A stretch of 64,000 nucleotides of DNA, taken from assembly GCF_964355755.1 (NCBI RefSeq), contig NC_092674.1, positions 21,480,001-21,544,000 on the forward strand, written 5' to 3'. The translations under genes were made by a program, and so were the position numbers. Shown piece after piece: positions 52,779 through 64,000 of this stretch (its first letter is position 1; each line of letters opens with the position of its first letter). This stretch comes from Antedon mediterranea. Its lineage: Eukaryota > Echinodermata > Crinoidea > Comatulida > Antedonidae. Under the pieces are notes generated by a model. The model was not told the origin of the DNA, searched no databases, and saw only the letters and a program-made list of their open reading frames with translations.

Positions 52779-54490
52779 AATGGTCTTTGAACCAGAAACG
52801 TTTTTTGCCGACCCTACCCAAGAGGTATTTAATAGTTTAAAAAAAGATGATTTGCTTAAACTAGCTACGCATCTAGGTCTAAAGGACATTGATTCCTCTA
52901 TGCGAAAGAATGACATTTAGTGTCGTTTATTAACTTAATTGGTTGACGAAGACATTTTTTATAGTAGTGTTATGTCTTCCCAAGTTGATTCAAGCATTGA
53001 TGCTAAATTAAGAGAAATTGAATTACAAAATATGAAAGAAATTGAAATTCGAAGAATTAGAGGAAAGAGATTTTAGATTAAAATTACGCGAATTAGAGCT
53101 AGCTAGTGGAATTAGTCAACCTACTTCCAATCCAAAATTTGATGTAACTAAACATATTAGACTAGTGCCACCTTTGCACGAAAAGGAAGTAGATAAATTC
53201 TGTTTACATTTCGAGAAAATTGCCGAAAATTTTAAATGGCCTAAAGAACACAGGACTTTGCTTTTACAAAGTGTACTAACTGGTAAAGCTAGAGAAATTT
53301 ATACTGATTTATCAATTGAGCAAAGCTCATCATATGATGTAGTTAAAGAACTCATCTTAAAGGGGTATGAATTAGTCCCAGAGGCCTACAGTATAGGCAA
53401 CAATTCCGACAAAAACAACGGCAAACTAACCAAACACATCTTGCATTTGCACAAACCAAAGAACGGTTATTTGATCGTTGGTGTGCATCTAAACAAACAA
53501 ATAAAGATTATGATAGGCTTAGACAACTAATTTTAATAAAAGAGTTTAAATCATGTATTACTCTTGATGTGAGGACATATCTAGATGAGCAAAAAGCTGA
53601 GACCCTAAGTCAAGCTGCTTGACTGGCTGATGACTATGCCTTAACGCATTAACAAGCATTTATTCAAAAGCCCCAGTCACAGTCAGTCATGTCTTCTGGA
53701 AACAAAGTCCAGCCTAATGCTAGTTCTCAAAGTGATACTTCTTCTACTTCGCCTAAACCAACCCGCACTTCTAACAAATTTCCATCTCCTATTATTACTT
53801 GCAATTATTGCAAAAAGACAAGGCACATTATGTCCGAATGTTTTGCCTTAAAACGAAATGAAGGAAAAAGTAAACCTTCTGGGTTGGTCTTGGTCAAGAA
53901 AAAGTAAATTTAATATTTAAAAAATTTGATATCGGACTCTGTTCTTGATGGGTACTTTCCTTTCATGTCCGATTGTTTTTTTGTCTCTAATAGGAGATGA
54001 TTTAAACCTCAAGCCAGTTAGGATCATTAGGGACACAGGTGCTTCTCAATCCTTGCTTTCCCAAGGTATTTTGCCATTTACTGATAGGTCCTACTGGGGA
54101 GGATGTCTAGTTGCAAGATATTGAATTAGGGAACTTTAACGTATCATTGCACAATATTGTTATTAAATTCGATTTTATAAACGGACCTGTAGTAGTTGGG
54201 ATTGTAAAGGAACTTCCATTTATGGGCGTCACCTTTCTTTTAGGGAATGATTTAGCTGGGGCTATGGTAAAGGACGAAAAAAAAATGGACGGAACCACAC
54301 CCGATCCTAGTATGTTCCCTGTGTTCGCTATTCGCAAATTGATGAGGTTATTTTAGGGGATACATTCCTTGCCTCTGAGTTTAATTCTCCCTCTGGTGAT
54401 ACTTTGTTTACTGGCATTATGCCTCGTGTATCTTTGACTAAGGAGATATTGATTGCTGAGCAGGTTGGCTATTCTAACATTTATAAAAAT
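52779..54490 (+). pseudogene. Divergent Gmr1-like gag-protease relic
   Basis: Starts with MVFEPETFFADPTQEVFNSL, then a coiled-coil-like segment, FCLHFEKIAENFKWPKEHRT and GYELVPEAY, a knuckle CNYCKKTRHIMSEC, and a protease with IRDTGASQSLLS and FMGVTFLLGNDLAGA. These align in order with gag-protease of the two Gmr1-like copies but are clearly more diverged. Stops at 52919, 53076 and other places break it. It ends at about 54490 against LINE 3' sequence, with no integrase or RT left. Confidence 0.75.
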
Positions 54491-54663
54491 TCATTTATTT
54501 TCCAGAAGACATAATACATATAATACAATTAAAAATACAAACACAAGAAATTGTAGAAAAGTTACGAAATCACTATGTGAGTACTCTCCTTCTGGTGCAA
54601 ACTAAAACAACATCAAAAATATAACTTGACTTCTGCTATATGCACTATTTCTGAAGATAACTT
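54491..54663 (-). mobile_element. Very short LINE 3' end
   Basis: On the minus strand a non-coding segment ends in AAAATAAATGAATTTTTATAAATG at the gag relic boundary. It has the form of a heavily 5'-truncated LINE tail next to the larger LINE's own tail. Confidence 0.4.
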
Positions 54664-55819
54664 TCATTTCATTTATTTTGTCTCATAAAATACAATATAA
54701 AAAAACATAGACATGAACAAGAAAACATCACACAAAACCAGGCAGAGACAGGATTCCTAAAAAGCGAACTTAATCACTATCTAGTAGGTCTCCTATTGCA
54801 CTGATTGTATAAAAAACATTTAGAATAAAATTTGTAAAAACATTAAAAATGCATATATAACTATATCAAAATAAATTAAAATATAATATTACAATATCAT
54901 TAAAAATCGCAAAATCTTACTTAAACTATATTTTAAGCTTATTTATAAAAGTCTTAATACCTGTATTTAAAATTAAAGAATCCCTTATTTCTACCGGTAG
55001 TTCCTCCCATGCACGGGGAAATAATTGTGGAAAATTGAGTATTTTAAAGAATTTGTCCTGGTGAAAGGGTGTACAAATATGAGATGATCACCGTGACGAG
55101 GGTTGATTGAAATATGGTTTAAAATATCCACAGTATATGCCATAAAGACATTTGACAATAAATGACATGGATAAGAGTTGGAAAAGTTTTTCAAGTGAAC
55201 TTAATCCTAAAACATTAAGACGTCGTTCATAGGAAATATCGTCCTCATAGAAACACAATTTAGTCATTCGGCGTTGGACTTGTTCCAATTAGTAGAGAGG
55301 TAACCAAGCAGGTATACCATATTCAATAATCGGACGTACAATAGCACAGAATAATTTTGGAATTACAATAGTGTCTCTGCAACGAACAATGCGCTTAATA
55401 AAACCCATTAATTTCGAAGCTTTTGATATTGTCAGAGACACATGTAATCCCCAAACTAATTTCCAAAAGTTACCCCAATGTATGTATGTATGAGGTAACC
55501 TGGCTCAAGGTGTCAACCCCTATTTTATAATTATTACCAAGTTTACTTAACCCAGATGACCTTGTTATGCGCATACATTTACATTTTGTTGAATTCAGAA
55601 GCATTTTATTGGTTATGCTCCATTGAAGAATACAGGTTAAATCATTCTGAAGTGACTGATGGTCTTCAGGAGATCTACTGTAATAGCTCTATATATAACT
55701 GTATCGTCTGCATATTGCAATATATGAGATGAGATAACAGCTGGCATATCAAAAACAAAGATATTAAATAACATGGGACCTAAAACTGATCCCTGAGGAA
55801 CGCCAGACTGAACATTACA
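54664..55819 (-). mobile_element. CR1/L2-like LINE 'A', 3' part (RT palm to tail)
   Basis: Continuation on the minus strand of the LINE at 61937-64000. It resumes with [20 protein letters not shown] (about 55810-55750), then [10 protein letters not shown] (about 55710), VQRRMTKLCF (about 55280) and SYERRLNVLGLSSLE. It ends in a (GAAAT)n-type tail at 54664. It is broken by frame changes. Confidence 0.8.
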
Positions 55820-56426
55820 TAGTCCAGTAAAATATCACCTTCACCATTACATAACGTTAGTAGTCAACGAGATTCTCACCGTAGGTTCTAAACATTGTGT
55901 AAAGATCATTTATTGATGTTGCGTCGCGTAAAAGTTGGGATTTGTGGAGAAAATGAAGTTTTTATACGCAGTTTTTGCTTCCTTTCGTCGTCGTTTGTTT
56001 TCATCGAAAAATGACGTCATGAGGCAAAAGTGAATGACACGCCATTGTCGACATTTGCGTTCGTATTAAAAAGTGAATTTTAAATGTACGAATATCGTAT
56101 TAATTATCTGTATTACATTGTATTATTATGTATCACATATATAACAAGTCATTTTGATAAAAAATAAGTCAAATAAATATGAAAAACAAAAGAAAATTGT
56201 GATTTTTGCATTTCATCTGAAATGACCTTCCATACAATGTGATAGCGCCCTCTATAAGTATTGATACACTCGCACTTCAAACTGCAAGCTTTTTGTTGTT
56301 ATATTCATTCATTCAGAAATACAATTTAAGGAAGAATTGAATGTGTTGTACATCAAAGGGCATTGTTACTTGTTTACTATTATATTTATGATGTTTTCCC
56401 CAAAAATAATTACTAGTATGTACATT

Positions 56427-59400
56427 GTAACGTGGACGGATACAGACGTGCTCAACACGAGCTATTTTTCGAGCGACGCGATATTTTTGCTGGACAGATA
56501 CGGCATACAGGTAACCTTCCAATATGACTTTTAGTATGGCTTCCTTTATTATCCATGCATCAGTGCTTGTTCTTTTGATTAACAATGTGAAACATTTTCA
56601 ACTTGTTGACCAATTTTTTAACGCAACCGCCGAAGAGAGATACGACATATCAGCCATTTTTACCAGGTGCAAACATTCCAACGCTAACTTTGCGGTCACT
56701 GCAACAAGTGTCATTTTTGTATCGCCTGCCTATATTTACAGTTCCGGAAATTATCAAACAAGGAAGAATACGTCCCACATACACCGGACTCTTGATCTTA
56801 GAGGGAAAGGCTTACTCTTTGCTATCTTGCTTAAATGTGGTGATATTTCTCCAAACCCGGGACCCGGAATCCATCTCAATATGGAGGAAGACTTCAATGT
56901 TTTTAAAGAAAAGGGCCTTCACTTCATTCATCTTAACGTAAGGTCAATACTACCAAAGATGTCTGAACTCCGCCTTCTCGCAATAAAAACCAATGCAGCC
57001 GTTATCTCTATATGTGAAACTATGTTGGATAATACTGTTCCTGATGCGGAGCTCAACATTGAAGGATACAACGTTTTCCGTCGAGATCGAAATCGGTCTG
57101 GAGGAGGTGTTTGTTTTTTTGTTAAGGAAAGACTATCTATACGCGAACGCCGAGACCTGGATTCTGAAAGTATTGAATCAATTTGGATGGAAATTTTGCT
57201 TCCGAGGACGCGTCCTATTGTTTTTGGATCAATTTATCGTCCACCAAGTCAATCATATAAGCTATTTATTGACTCGTTTGAAAATATATTGGCTGCTATT
57301 CGACCAGATGTCGAAGTTATTGTCCTTGGTGACTTCAATATTAATTTGAAAAATGAATCTGCATCAATATACAAAATGTTAGAAACAACTCTTGAAACTT
57401 TTAGCTTTACCCATCTGATAAAGGAACCAACTCGAATTACTAAGTATACATCAACAGTTTTAGATATTATCATATGTAACCATTCGCAAAAAATGTTGCA
57501 ATCGGGTGTCATCCATGTAGGCATTAGTGACCACAGCCTAACGTTTTGTACTCGTAAATCTTTAAAATATAAATTTAACCAACATAAAACTATCAAAATT
57601 CGTTCACTTAAGAACTACGATGTTAATATTTTTAATGAGCAATTAACACAATCTGATTGGTCGCCTGTTCTCGATTCATCAGATGTGGACTTTGCCTGGT
57701 GCTCTTTTAAAAAAATATTTTTGTCTCTTATAAACAGAATGGCTCCTCTCAAACAGGTGCGCCTAAAACAAAAATCTGAAGAGTGGATGACACCGGAAAT
57801 ATTAAGTGCCATAAAAGAAAGAGACTCACTATTAAATAAGTTCAAGAATAACCCAAATAGGCCAGACCTTTACGATGCATTTCGTAAGTTGCGTAATCGC
57901 ATACAAAAGGACATAAAGAAAGCAAAATCTCAATGTTTTTTAAATAAGGTAGAAGTTAACAAAAATAATCCCAATAAACTCTGGAAATGCCTTAAAGATT
58001 TGGGATATAAAAATAAGCCACAAAAGGGTAGCACTATTTCGTTAGATGTTAATGGGAATCTTTGCCATAATGAAAGCGAAGTTTCAAATTATTTCAATAA
58101 ATACTTCGCAAATATTGTTTCCGATTTAATGAAGAAATTGCCTTCTCCCAGTAACCTTTTTAGTGTGGGTTCGAATGCCTTTAAAAATTACTATAATAGC
58201 AAAATCAAACATGTTTCTGGTTTTTCTCTCGAAAAAATTGACGAGAGCCTTATTGAAGAGGAATTGAGAAATCTCAACCCATCTAAAAGTGTAGGCCTTG
58301 ATCAGATTCCTGCAAAATTTCTTAGAGACGGAGCTCCTAATATTAAAATACCAATAACACATATAATTAACCTCTCCATTAAATACGAACGTATTCCCTC
58401 GGATTTTAAACTCGCAAAAGTCACGCCCCTTCATAAAAAGAATTCCAGAACTGAGGCTAACAATTACAGACCTATAAGCATTCTCTCCTCAGTTTCGAAA
58501 ATTCTGGAGAAGGTGGTATATATACAAGTTTCCGATTACCTTGAAAGGAATCAACTTATCTATGATCATCAATCCGGTTTTCATAGATCATTTTCTACCG
58601 ACGCATGTCTTATCCATCTTAGAGATCACCTTAGAGTTCAAATGTCAAATGGTTTATTTACGGGTATGGTTTTACTCGATGTCCAAAAGGCCTTTGACTC
58701 GGTCAATCATGATATTTTGTGTAAAAAACTTAAGTATCTAGGATGCCGGTCTATCGGTTGGTTTCAAGCGTACCTGTCTGGTCGAAATCAGATTGTCGAT
58801 ATTAAATGTACCAAATCGGACTCTATTGAGATTGGATGTGGAGTCCCCCAGGGTAGCCTTTTGGGTCCTCTCTTGTTTCTTATTTACGTGAATGACCTAC
58901 CATCTAGTATCGAAAGTGATTGTAAAGTTGTTTTGTACGCTGACGATTGTGCAATTTTTTACTCCCATAAAAATCCAATCGCAATCTAATCTAAACTCCA
59001 AAACAATCTCGTATCATGCAATAATTGGCTGATCGACAATCAACTTTCGCTTCATATGGGTAAGACCGAATGCATCCTGTTTGGTTCTAAACGTAGATTA
59101 AGCAAAGTAAACGAATTCTATATTGATTGCTTTGGAACTTTTCTTAATTCACGTTGTCGCAAAATTCTTAGTTTTGCTTTAATCCAACCGATGTTCGATT
59201 ATTCGGTTTGCTCATGGTCTTCTACGGTAAATAAAAATTTAAAATCAAAATTACAAACGACTCAAAACAAAATGGTTCGTTTTATAAAAAAGTTAGGTCC
59301 CCGATCTCATGTTGGTCAATCTCAGCTAAACGACGTTGGTATGTTAAAAGTCCAAGACCGTGTCGAATTTCTTAGAGTCTGTCATGTTTTTAAAATATAT

Positions 59401-59898
59401 AATCATTGTTGTCCACCTTATTTATGCAATCGTTTTATTAGAATTTCAGACAGTCATAATTACAATACTAGGGGATGCAATTTTAATTTTAGAATCCCAA
59501 CTATCAAGCCAATGGCACATGTGACCTTTTTTCACAATGCTATTAAAGAATGGAATAATTTACCAATTAACATTAAGGAATCACAAACTGTTTGTTGTTT
59601 TAAAAGTAAAGTTAAAAAGTATCTACAGGAACGTTCACTAGCTCTAGAAACTATTTAATTAGCGCTTCTTCTTTTTTCGATTGTCCTTTTTGCTGTTTTT
59701 TGTAATTTTTTTTATGTTGCTTTGTTTGTCTTTTTGCTGTTCTTTCAAAGGACCTCATTGGAAACAAGTTCGTAGAGGACTTTTATGAGTTATCCTTGGC
59801 ATCCTTGTTTTATTCTGGTATTTTCATATTTGCCAATTTTAATTGTATGTCTGTGATATTTTATGTACTGATGCCGAAATAAATTAAATCAAATCAAA
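56427..59898 (+). mobile_element. CR1/L2-like LINE 'B', nearly full length
   Basis: Inserted in the left arm of the fold-back element with a 5-bp duplication, ACATT (56422-56426, 59899-59903). One long EN-RT frame, a 3' UTR with AATAAA at 59879, and an (AAATC)n-type tail. The right arm, which lacks it, shows the empty site. Confidence 0.9.
56524..59658 (+). pseudogene. EN-RT protein of LINE B, one stop and an internal deletion
   Basis: An 821-codon frame (56524-58989): hydrophobic start, GDISPNPGP (residues 106-114), APE endonuclease (about 130-345: HLNVRS, SGGGVCFFV, GSIYRPP, LGDFNIN, SDHSL), linker, RT (about 590-815: NYRPISILSSVSKI, LDVQKAFDSVNH, GVPQGSLLGPLLF, LYADDCAIF). A TAA at 58987 interrupts it. 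The same frame goes on from 59056 to 59658, but a segment near 59125 that usually links KTE..LFGSK to ALIQPMFDY is deleted. Endonuclease nicks target DNA and RT copies the RNA there. Confidence 0.88.
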
Positions 59899-60492
59899 AC
59901 ATTTTGCGAATTGTAGCTGTACCGGTATGAAATTTTAAAAAGCTGTTATACGCGGTCTGTAGCCTAACGATATAATAATAATTATATATATATAATTATT
60001 GTTACTTTTTTCTGATAAATCAGTATGAATATGTTTACTTAGCGCTGCTTTAAGCACCCTATTAAAAAAGAAAAGAAACAAATTGATTTAAGCTAACTTT
60101 TTGTCACGTTTTCGGTAATTTATAAATTGTCTTCTTCGCTCTCACTATCTGATTCGTCACTGTTCTCATCATCCGATTCTGTTGGAAGAATCTCGCTTTC
60201 ACACCACAAAGGCCCCAGCAAATCGTTATCGCCAACGCACCATTCGTTATTGTCTTTTCGGCAACTCGTTAATCGGTGTTAGTGCGAGCTTCCAGATCCT
60301 TACTCGATAGTTCGATCGTGCGTTGCATATGTTGATGCAAGCAAGTGGAAAGTTAGCTAAATCAATGTTTTTTTTAACACTGATTATTCCGTCTTTTTCC
60401 TTGCATTTTCTGCGAAGAAAGTCAAATCTAAGTTCTTCGGTACTCCTTGCTTTCGATCGGAATCCATATAAGACAGCGATGTTTTTTTTATA

Positions 60493-61176
60493 TTGTTACA
60501 TTTTGTTTCGTCCATTAATGCAAAAGTCCTATTCGATACAGGCAGTGGCAGGAATCGACGAATAACCAATCTCACCAGTTTAGCCACTGAAATCACCCCA
60601 AGTCGATGTAATCCCATTCTAGGGCTGCATGCGTTGACAAAGTGCGACACGACCAGCGCGTTCAAGCGAAAAGGAAAATTAAAGGCCATTAAACTTGTCG
60701 AAAAATATCCAAAATTTGAAGAGGTTTTCAAGAAAGTAGGAGAAAGTTGGAAAGTAGAAGAAGAGTTAATGTTGGAACTGGAAGAGTTCACGTGCCTTAG
60801 ATTTTACTTTTTTCGCAGGAAATGCAAGGAAAAAGACGGAATAATCAATGTTAAAAAAAACATTGATTTAGCTAACTTTCCATCGTCGCGTAGATGCTTG
60901 CATCAACATATACGACGCACGATCGAACTATCGAGTCAGGATCTACTCGCACTAACACCGATTTACGAGTTGCCGAAACCCCAAGACAATAACGGATGGT
61001 GCGTTGGTGATAACGATTTGCTAGGGCCTTTGTGGTGTGAAAGCGAGATTCTTCCAACAGAATTGATCGAGCGATTGCTGAGAACGACTCCTTTAACTCG
61101 GATGATGAGAACAGTGACGAATCAGATAGTGAGAGCGAAGAAGACAATTAATTACCAAAAACGTGACAAAAAATAG
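60493..61176 (+). pseudogene. Conserved TE-associated domain (GLHALTKCDTTSAF type), possibly FEN1/PIN-like
   Basis: The frame has ILGLHALTKCDTTSAF, KRKGKLKAIKLVEKYPKFEE and ESWKVEEELMLELEEF, then CLHQHIRRTIELS, NGWCVGDNDLLGPLWCE. I know this block from many uncharacterised animal transposon-linked proteins. The GCD..SAF.GKGK pattern resembles the helix-turn motif of XPG/FEN1 nucleases, but this is only a suggestion. A frame change near 61070 precedes an acidic tail (DDENSDESDSESEEDN) ending at 61149. The right arm of the fold-back holds the 3' part; the left arm holds its inverted copy. The 5' part is missing. Confidence 0.5.
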
Positions 61177-61936
61177 GCTTACATCAATTTGTTTCTTTTC
61201 TTTTTTTAATAGGGTGCTTACAGCAGGGCTAGGTAAATATAATTATTATTATTATTACTATATCGTTAGGCTACAGACCGCGCAAACAGCTTTTTAAAAT
61301 TTCATACCGGTATATCTACAATTCGCAAAATGTACATACTAGTAATTATTTTTGGGGAAAACATCATAAATATATAGTAAACAAGTAACAATGCCCTTTG
61401 ATGTACAACACATTCGATTCCTTCCTTAAATTGTATTTCTGAATGAATGAATATAACAACAAAAAGCTTGCAGTTTGAAGTGCGAGTGTATCAATACTTA
61501 TAGAGGGCGCTATCACATTGTATGGAAGGTCATTTCAGATGACATGCAAAAATCACAATTTTCTTTTGTTTTTCATATTTATTTGACTTATATTTTATCA
61601 AAATGACTTTTTATATATGTGATACAATACAATGTAATACAGATAATTAATACGATATTCGTACATTTAAAATTCACTTTTTAATACGAACGCAAATGTC
61701 GACAATGGCGTGTCATTCACTTTTGCCTCATGACGTCATTTTTCGATGAAAACAAACGACGACGAAAGGAAGCAAAAACTGCGTATAAATACTTCATTTT
61801 CTCCGCAAATCCCAACTTTTACGCGACGCAACATCAATAAATGATGATCTTTACATAATGTTTAGAACCTACGGTGAGAATCTCGTTGACTACTAACGTT
61901 ATGCAATGGTGAAGGTGATATTTTACTGGACTAACA

Positions 61937-64000
61937 GGTATTGGAAGCAGTTCCTCGAAATAATACTTGCTGCGATCTACCCTTCAAAAACAAACCATTG
62001 TAACACTGAACCTCGTAATCCATAGTCATGTAGCTTTTTAAGTAAAATAGGATGACTTATGCGATGGAAAGCTTTGTTCCAATAAAAAAAAATTACATCA
62101 GTTGGAGGAGGGGTTCTCTCATCTAAAACCTTAGCCCTGTAATAGTAAGTGGTGCTAAGTATCGTTTGACTAGACCTTCCAGCTACAAAACCATGTTGAC
62201 AGGTTGAAAATAGTTTGTGAGAACTTAAATGATCGAACAAGTGTCTACTGACCACTCTTTCTAATAACTTGCCAACTGTTGAACAAAGGGAAACCGGTCT
62301 ATAATTGGTGATATCATTGGTTGCACCAGCCTTGTAAATAGGAATTACATTTGCCATTTTCCATTCGGAGGGAAAAACACCTGTGGAGAGTGACACATTA
62401 AATATTTTGGCCTTGGGTTCACAGATGTATGCTAACTTAAGCATTTTAGATGTGATGCCATCTGGGCCAGGTGCTTTACCTTTTTGTAATTTGTTAATAA
62501 GTCTAAGAATTTCAGCTGGTGTCGTTTGAATATTAGAAAGAGGACGTAGGCCATTGAGATTACTACAATCAATAATATCAACATCAATAAGGTTACACAG
62601 TCTTGGGTAAAATTTGTTTCAAAATAATCACTAAATGATTGAGAGATTAAAACAGGATTCCTAACTAATACATTATTTATTTTAAAGTTTTGAGCACTTA
62701 GTTTTGCTCTTGATTTGCGTACAAATGACCAAAAAGCCTTACCGCTATTATCAGATTTCAGAGCCAAGTTTCTAACATAATAGTGGTAGGATTTATTTAT
62801 ACATGACTTTAAATTGTTTCGACAACGTTTATAAAGTGACTAGTTATGTGGATCATGCAAAGATTTTGCTTTTTTATACAGACGGTTCTTCTTTCTAGAA
62901 AGTTTGATTATTTCCTCAGTAATCCATGGTTGTTTAGGCTTTCTCTTAGCTTTGCCCTTAGGAACAAGCGAATAGATCGTTTGGAGAAACTGACATTTAA
63001 ACTTTTCCCATGTTAAATTTTTATCATCAGAAAGGCAACAAAGTTCCCAGTTGATTTCCGAAAACGTTTTTATAAAATTTGCCACATCTATCTAGGAATA
63101 CTGAAGGAAATGACCAGCAGGAAGAGCATTATTTGGAAATTTAAAGTTAAAATTAATAAATATACCATCATGGTCACTACCCGCAATACCTGGGTGAGGT
63201 GATATTGAGTCAATGATATCAGATTCGTTAACATATACATGATCAATTATGGTACCATCATTACTTGTTTCATTATGTCCTCTGGTTATAAAAGGGACAA
63301 CTTGAGTAAAATTAAAAATATCAAAAATTGAAGTAAGTTTCTTAAGTAAATTACATGAGTTAAAATAATTGTTTGTATATTTGATATTAAAATCACCAAC
63401 AACTATTACGCTGTAATGCAGATGCACATCAGCAAGTACAGCATCCATACACTTTTCGAGTTTATCAAAAAATGTCTTGTCAGAGCTTGGGGGTCCGTAT
63501 AAGCAGCCTGTTAAAATCTTGCCTTTTTTTTTGTATATACGATTGACCATACTACATCAATTCCATTAATATTGTATTGATGTGCTGGAACTGGATGCAG
63601 ATAGTTGTGAGCGGCGATAAGAACTCCACCTCCATGACGATTTCTATTACTGCGAAATATAGCATATTGAACTGGTACCGGTTCAGAATCCAAAATAGTG
63701 CTGTCTAGCCAAGTTTCGGTTATAAACATTAAGCTAGGAGCTTCATTGGCTATTGTAACTTGAAGTTTGCTTAGTTTATTTACAACACTACGGGCGTTAA
63801 AATTTAACATGCTGGATCTCAATCCAATTTTGCTATTGTCACCGTTTAAAACAGGACCGGGATTAGGGTGAACATTCCCAGACATTTCTATATTATCAAA
63901 TGTAGCGGTATGGTTTCTGTAATATAATGTTGGAGCCGAGGATTTAAAATATTCCTTCCTGTTTAGACATCTACGTTGGCCTAGCCTGGAAATATTAAAA
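61937..64000 (-). mobile_element. CR1/L2-like LINE 'A', 5' part, runs off the window
   Basis: The minus strand from 64000 reads an open N-terminus, SGNVHPNPGP at about 63880, endonuclease (NFNARSVVNKLSKL, ITETWLDS, RHGGGVLI, VVGDFNIKY, SDHDGIF; to about 63092), a linker, and RT (MANVIPIYKAG, NYRPVSLCSTVGKLLE, QHGFVAGRSS; to 61977). Four frame changes or stops occur. It is interrupted at 61936 by the fold-back element and resumes at 55819. The true start lies beyond the window. Confidence 0.85.

Larger units (their letters stand above)
55820..61933. mobile_element. Fold-back DNA element with ~1.14-kb inverted arms
   Basis: Left arm 55820-56426 plus 59904-60436; right arm 60796-61933; loop 60437-60795. 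The ends read TAGTCCAGTAAAATATCACC. A 3-bp duplication, ACA, flanks them (55817-55819, 61934-61936). Removing the element and one ACA restores the RT frame of LINE A exactly, which confirms the ends. LINE B sits in the left arm. The right arm and loop carry a coding relic (60493-61176). Confidence 0.9.

Noticed and set aside
60537-60555. DTGSG in the frame at 60493-61176 as a retroviral-type protease site
   Set aside because: The surrounding hydrophobic pattern of aspartic proteases is missing and the rest of the frame matches the CDTTSAF-type family.

Overview
This window comes from an animal nuclear genome. It has GT-AG introns, tRNA-like Pol III units, satellites, and several classes of metazoan transposable elements. 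A Gmr1-type LTR element (integrase upstream of reverse transcriptase, an order reported mainly from deuterostomes), Penelope-like elements, CR1/L2- and L1-type LINEs, a THAP-domain DNA transposon and a P2X7 'ballast'-type zinc domain together suggest an invertebrate deuterostome, possibly an echinoderm. That taxon is inferred from content only. There are no bacterial genes. Almost all of the sequence is transposon or repeat. The only likely host gene is a pair of exons at 47.9-48.7 kb.

Layout. 1-2.85 kb: a Gmr1-like LTR element on the minus strand, cut by the window edge. 2.9-4.2 kb: decayed repeats and a LINE scrap. 4.196-16.483 kb: a DNA element with ~165-bp terminal inverted repeats. Its interior holds ~513-bp tandem repeats and a ~155-bp satellite, and the satellite is split by a young Ty3/gypsy element (6237-15001, LTRs ~99.8% identical, 4-bp TSD). 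16.8-17.6 kb: a 66-bp satellite. 17.6-19.6 kb: a LINE relic. 19.77-24.68 kb: a THAP transposon carrying an apparently intact three-exon transposase and, convergent with it, a decayed gene for a P2X7-ballast-like zinc domain. 25-27 kb: a tRNA-derived SINE and an L1-type ORF1 relic. 27.25-29.91 kb: a Penelope-like element with inverted terminal repeats. 30.5-34.7 kb: an L1-type LINE broken by Helentron-like elements. 34.7-40.5 kb: a partly palindromic cluster of six near-identical tRNA-like units, Penelope pieces with hammerhead-like motifs and a hAT-like element. 40.54-45.87 kb: a second Gmr1-like copy with all domains. 45.9-47.5 kb: L1 tail and more Helentron-like elements. 47.9-48.7 kb: putative host exons. 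48.85-50.06 kb: nested TIR elements. 50.6-51.7 kb: a LINE relic. 51.8-52.7 kb: minisatellite and AT-rich repeats. 52.8-54.5 kb: a third, divergent Gmr1-like gag-protease relic. 54.66-64.0 kb: a CR1/L2-like LINE (minus strand) split by a ~1.14-kb-armed fold-back element, whose left arm is itself split by a second CR1/L2-like LINE (plus strand).

The genes do not form one pathway; each works within its own mobile element. The best candidate for something new is the THAP transposon at 19.8-24.7 kb, because it couples a DDE transposase with a P2X7-ballast-type zinc domain. Next are the tRNA-like cassette cluster and the pair of elements that share TAGTCC(A/G)G termini and 3-bp target duplications. 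All family names rest on motifs read by eye; no database search was possible.
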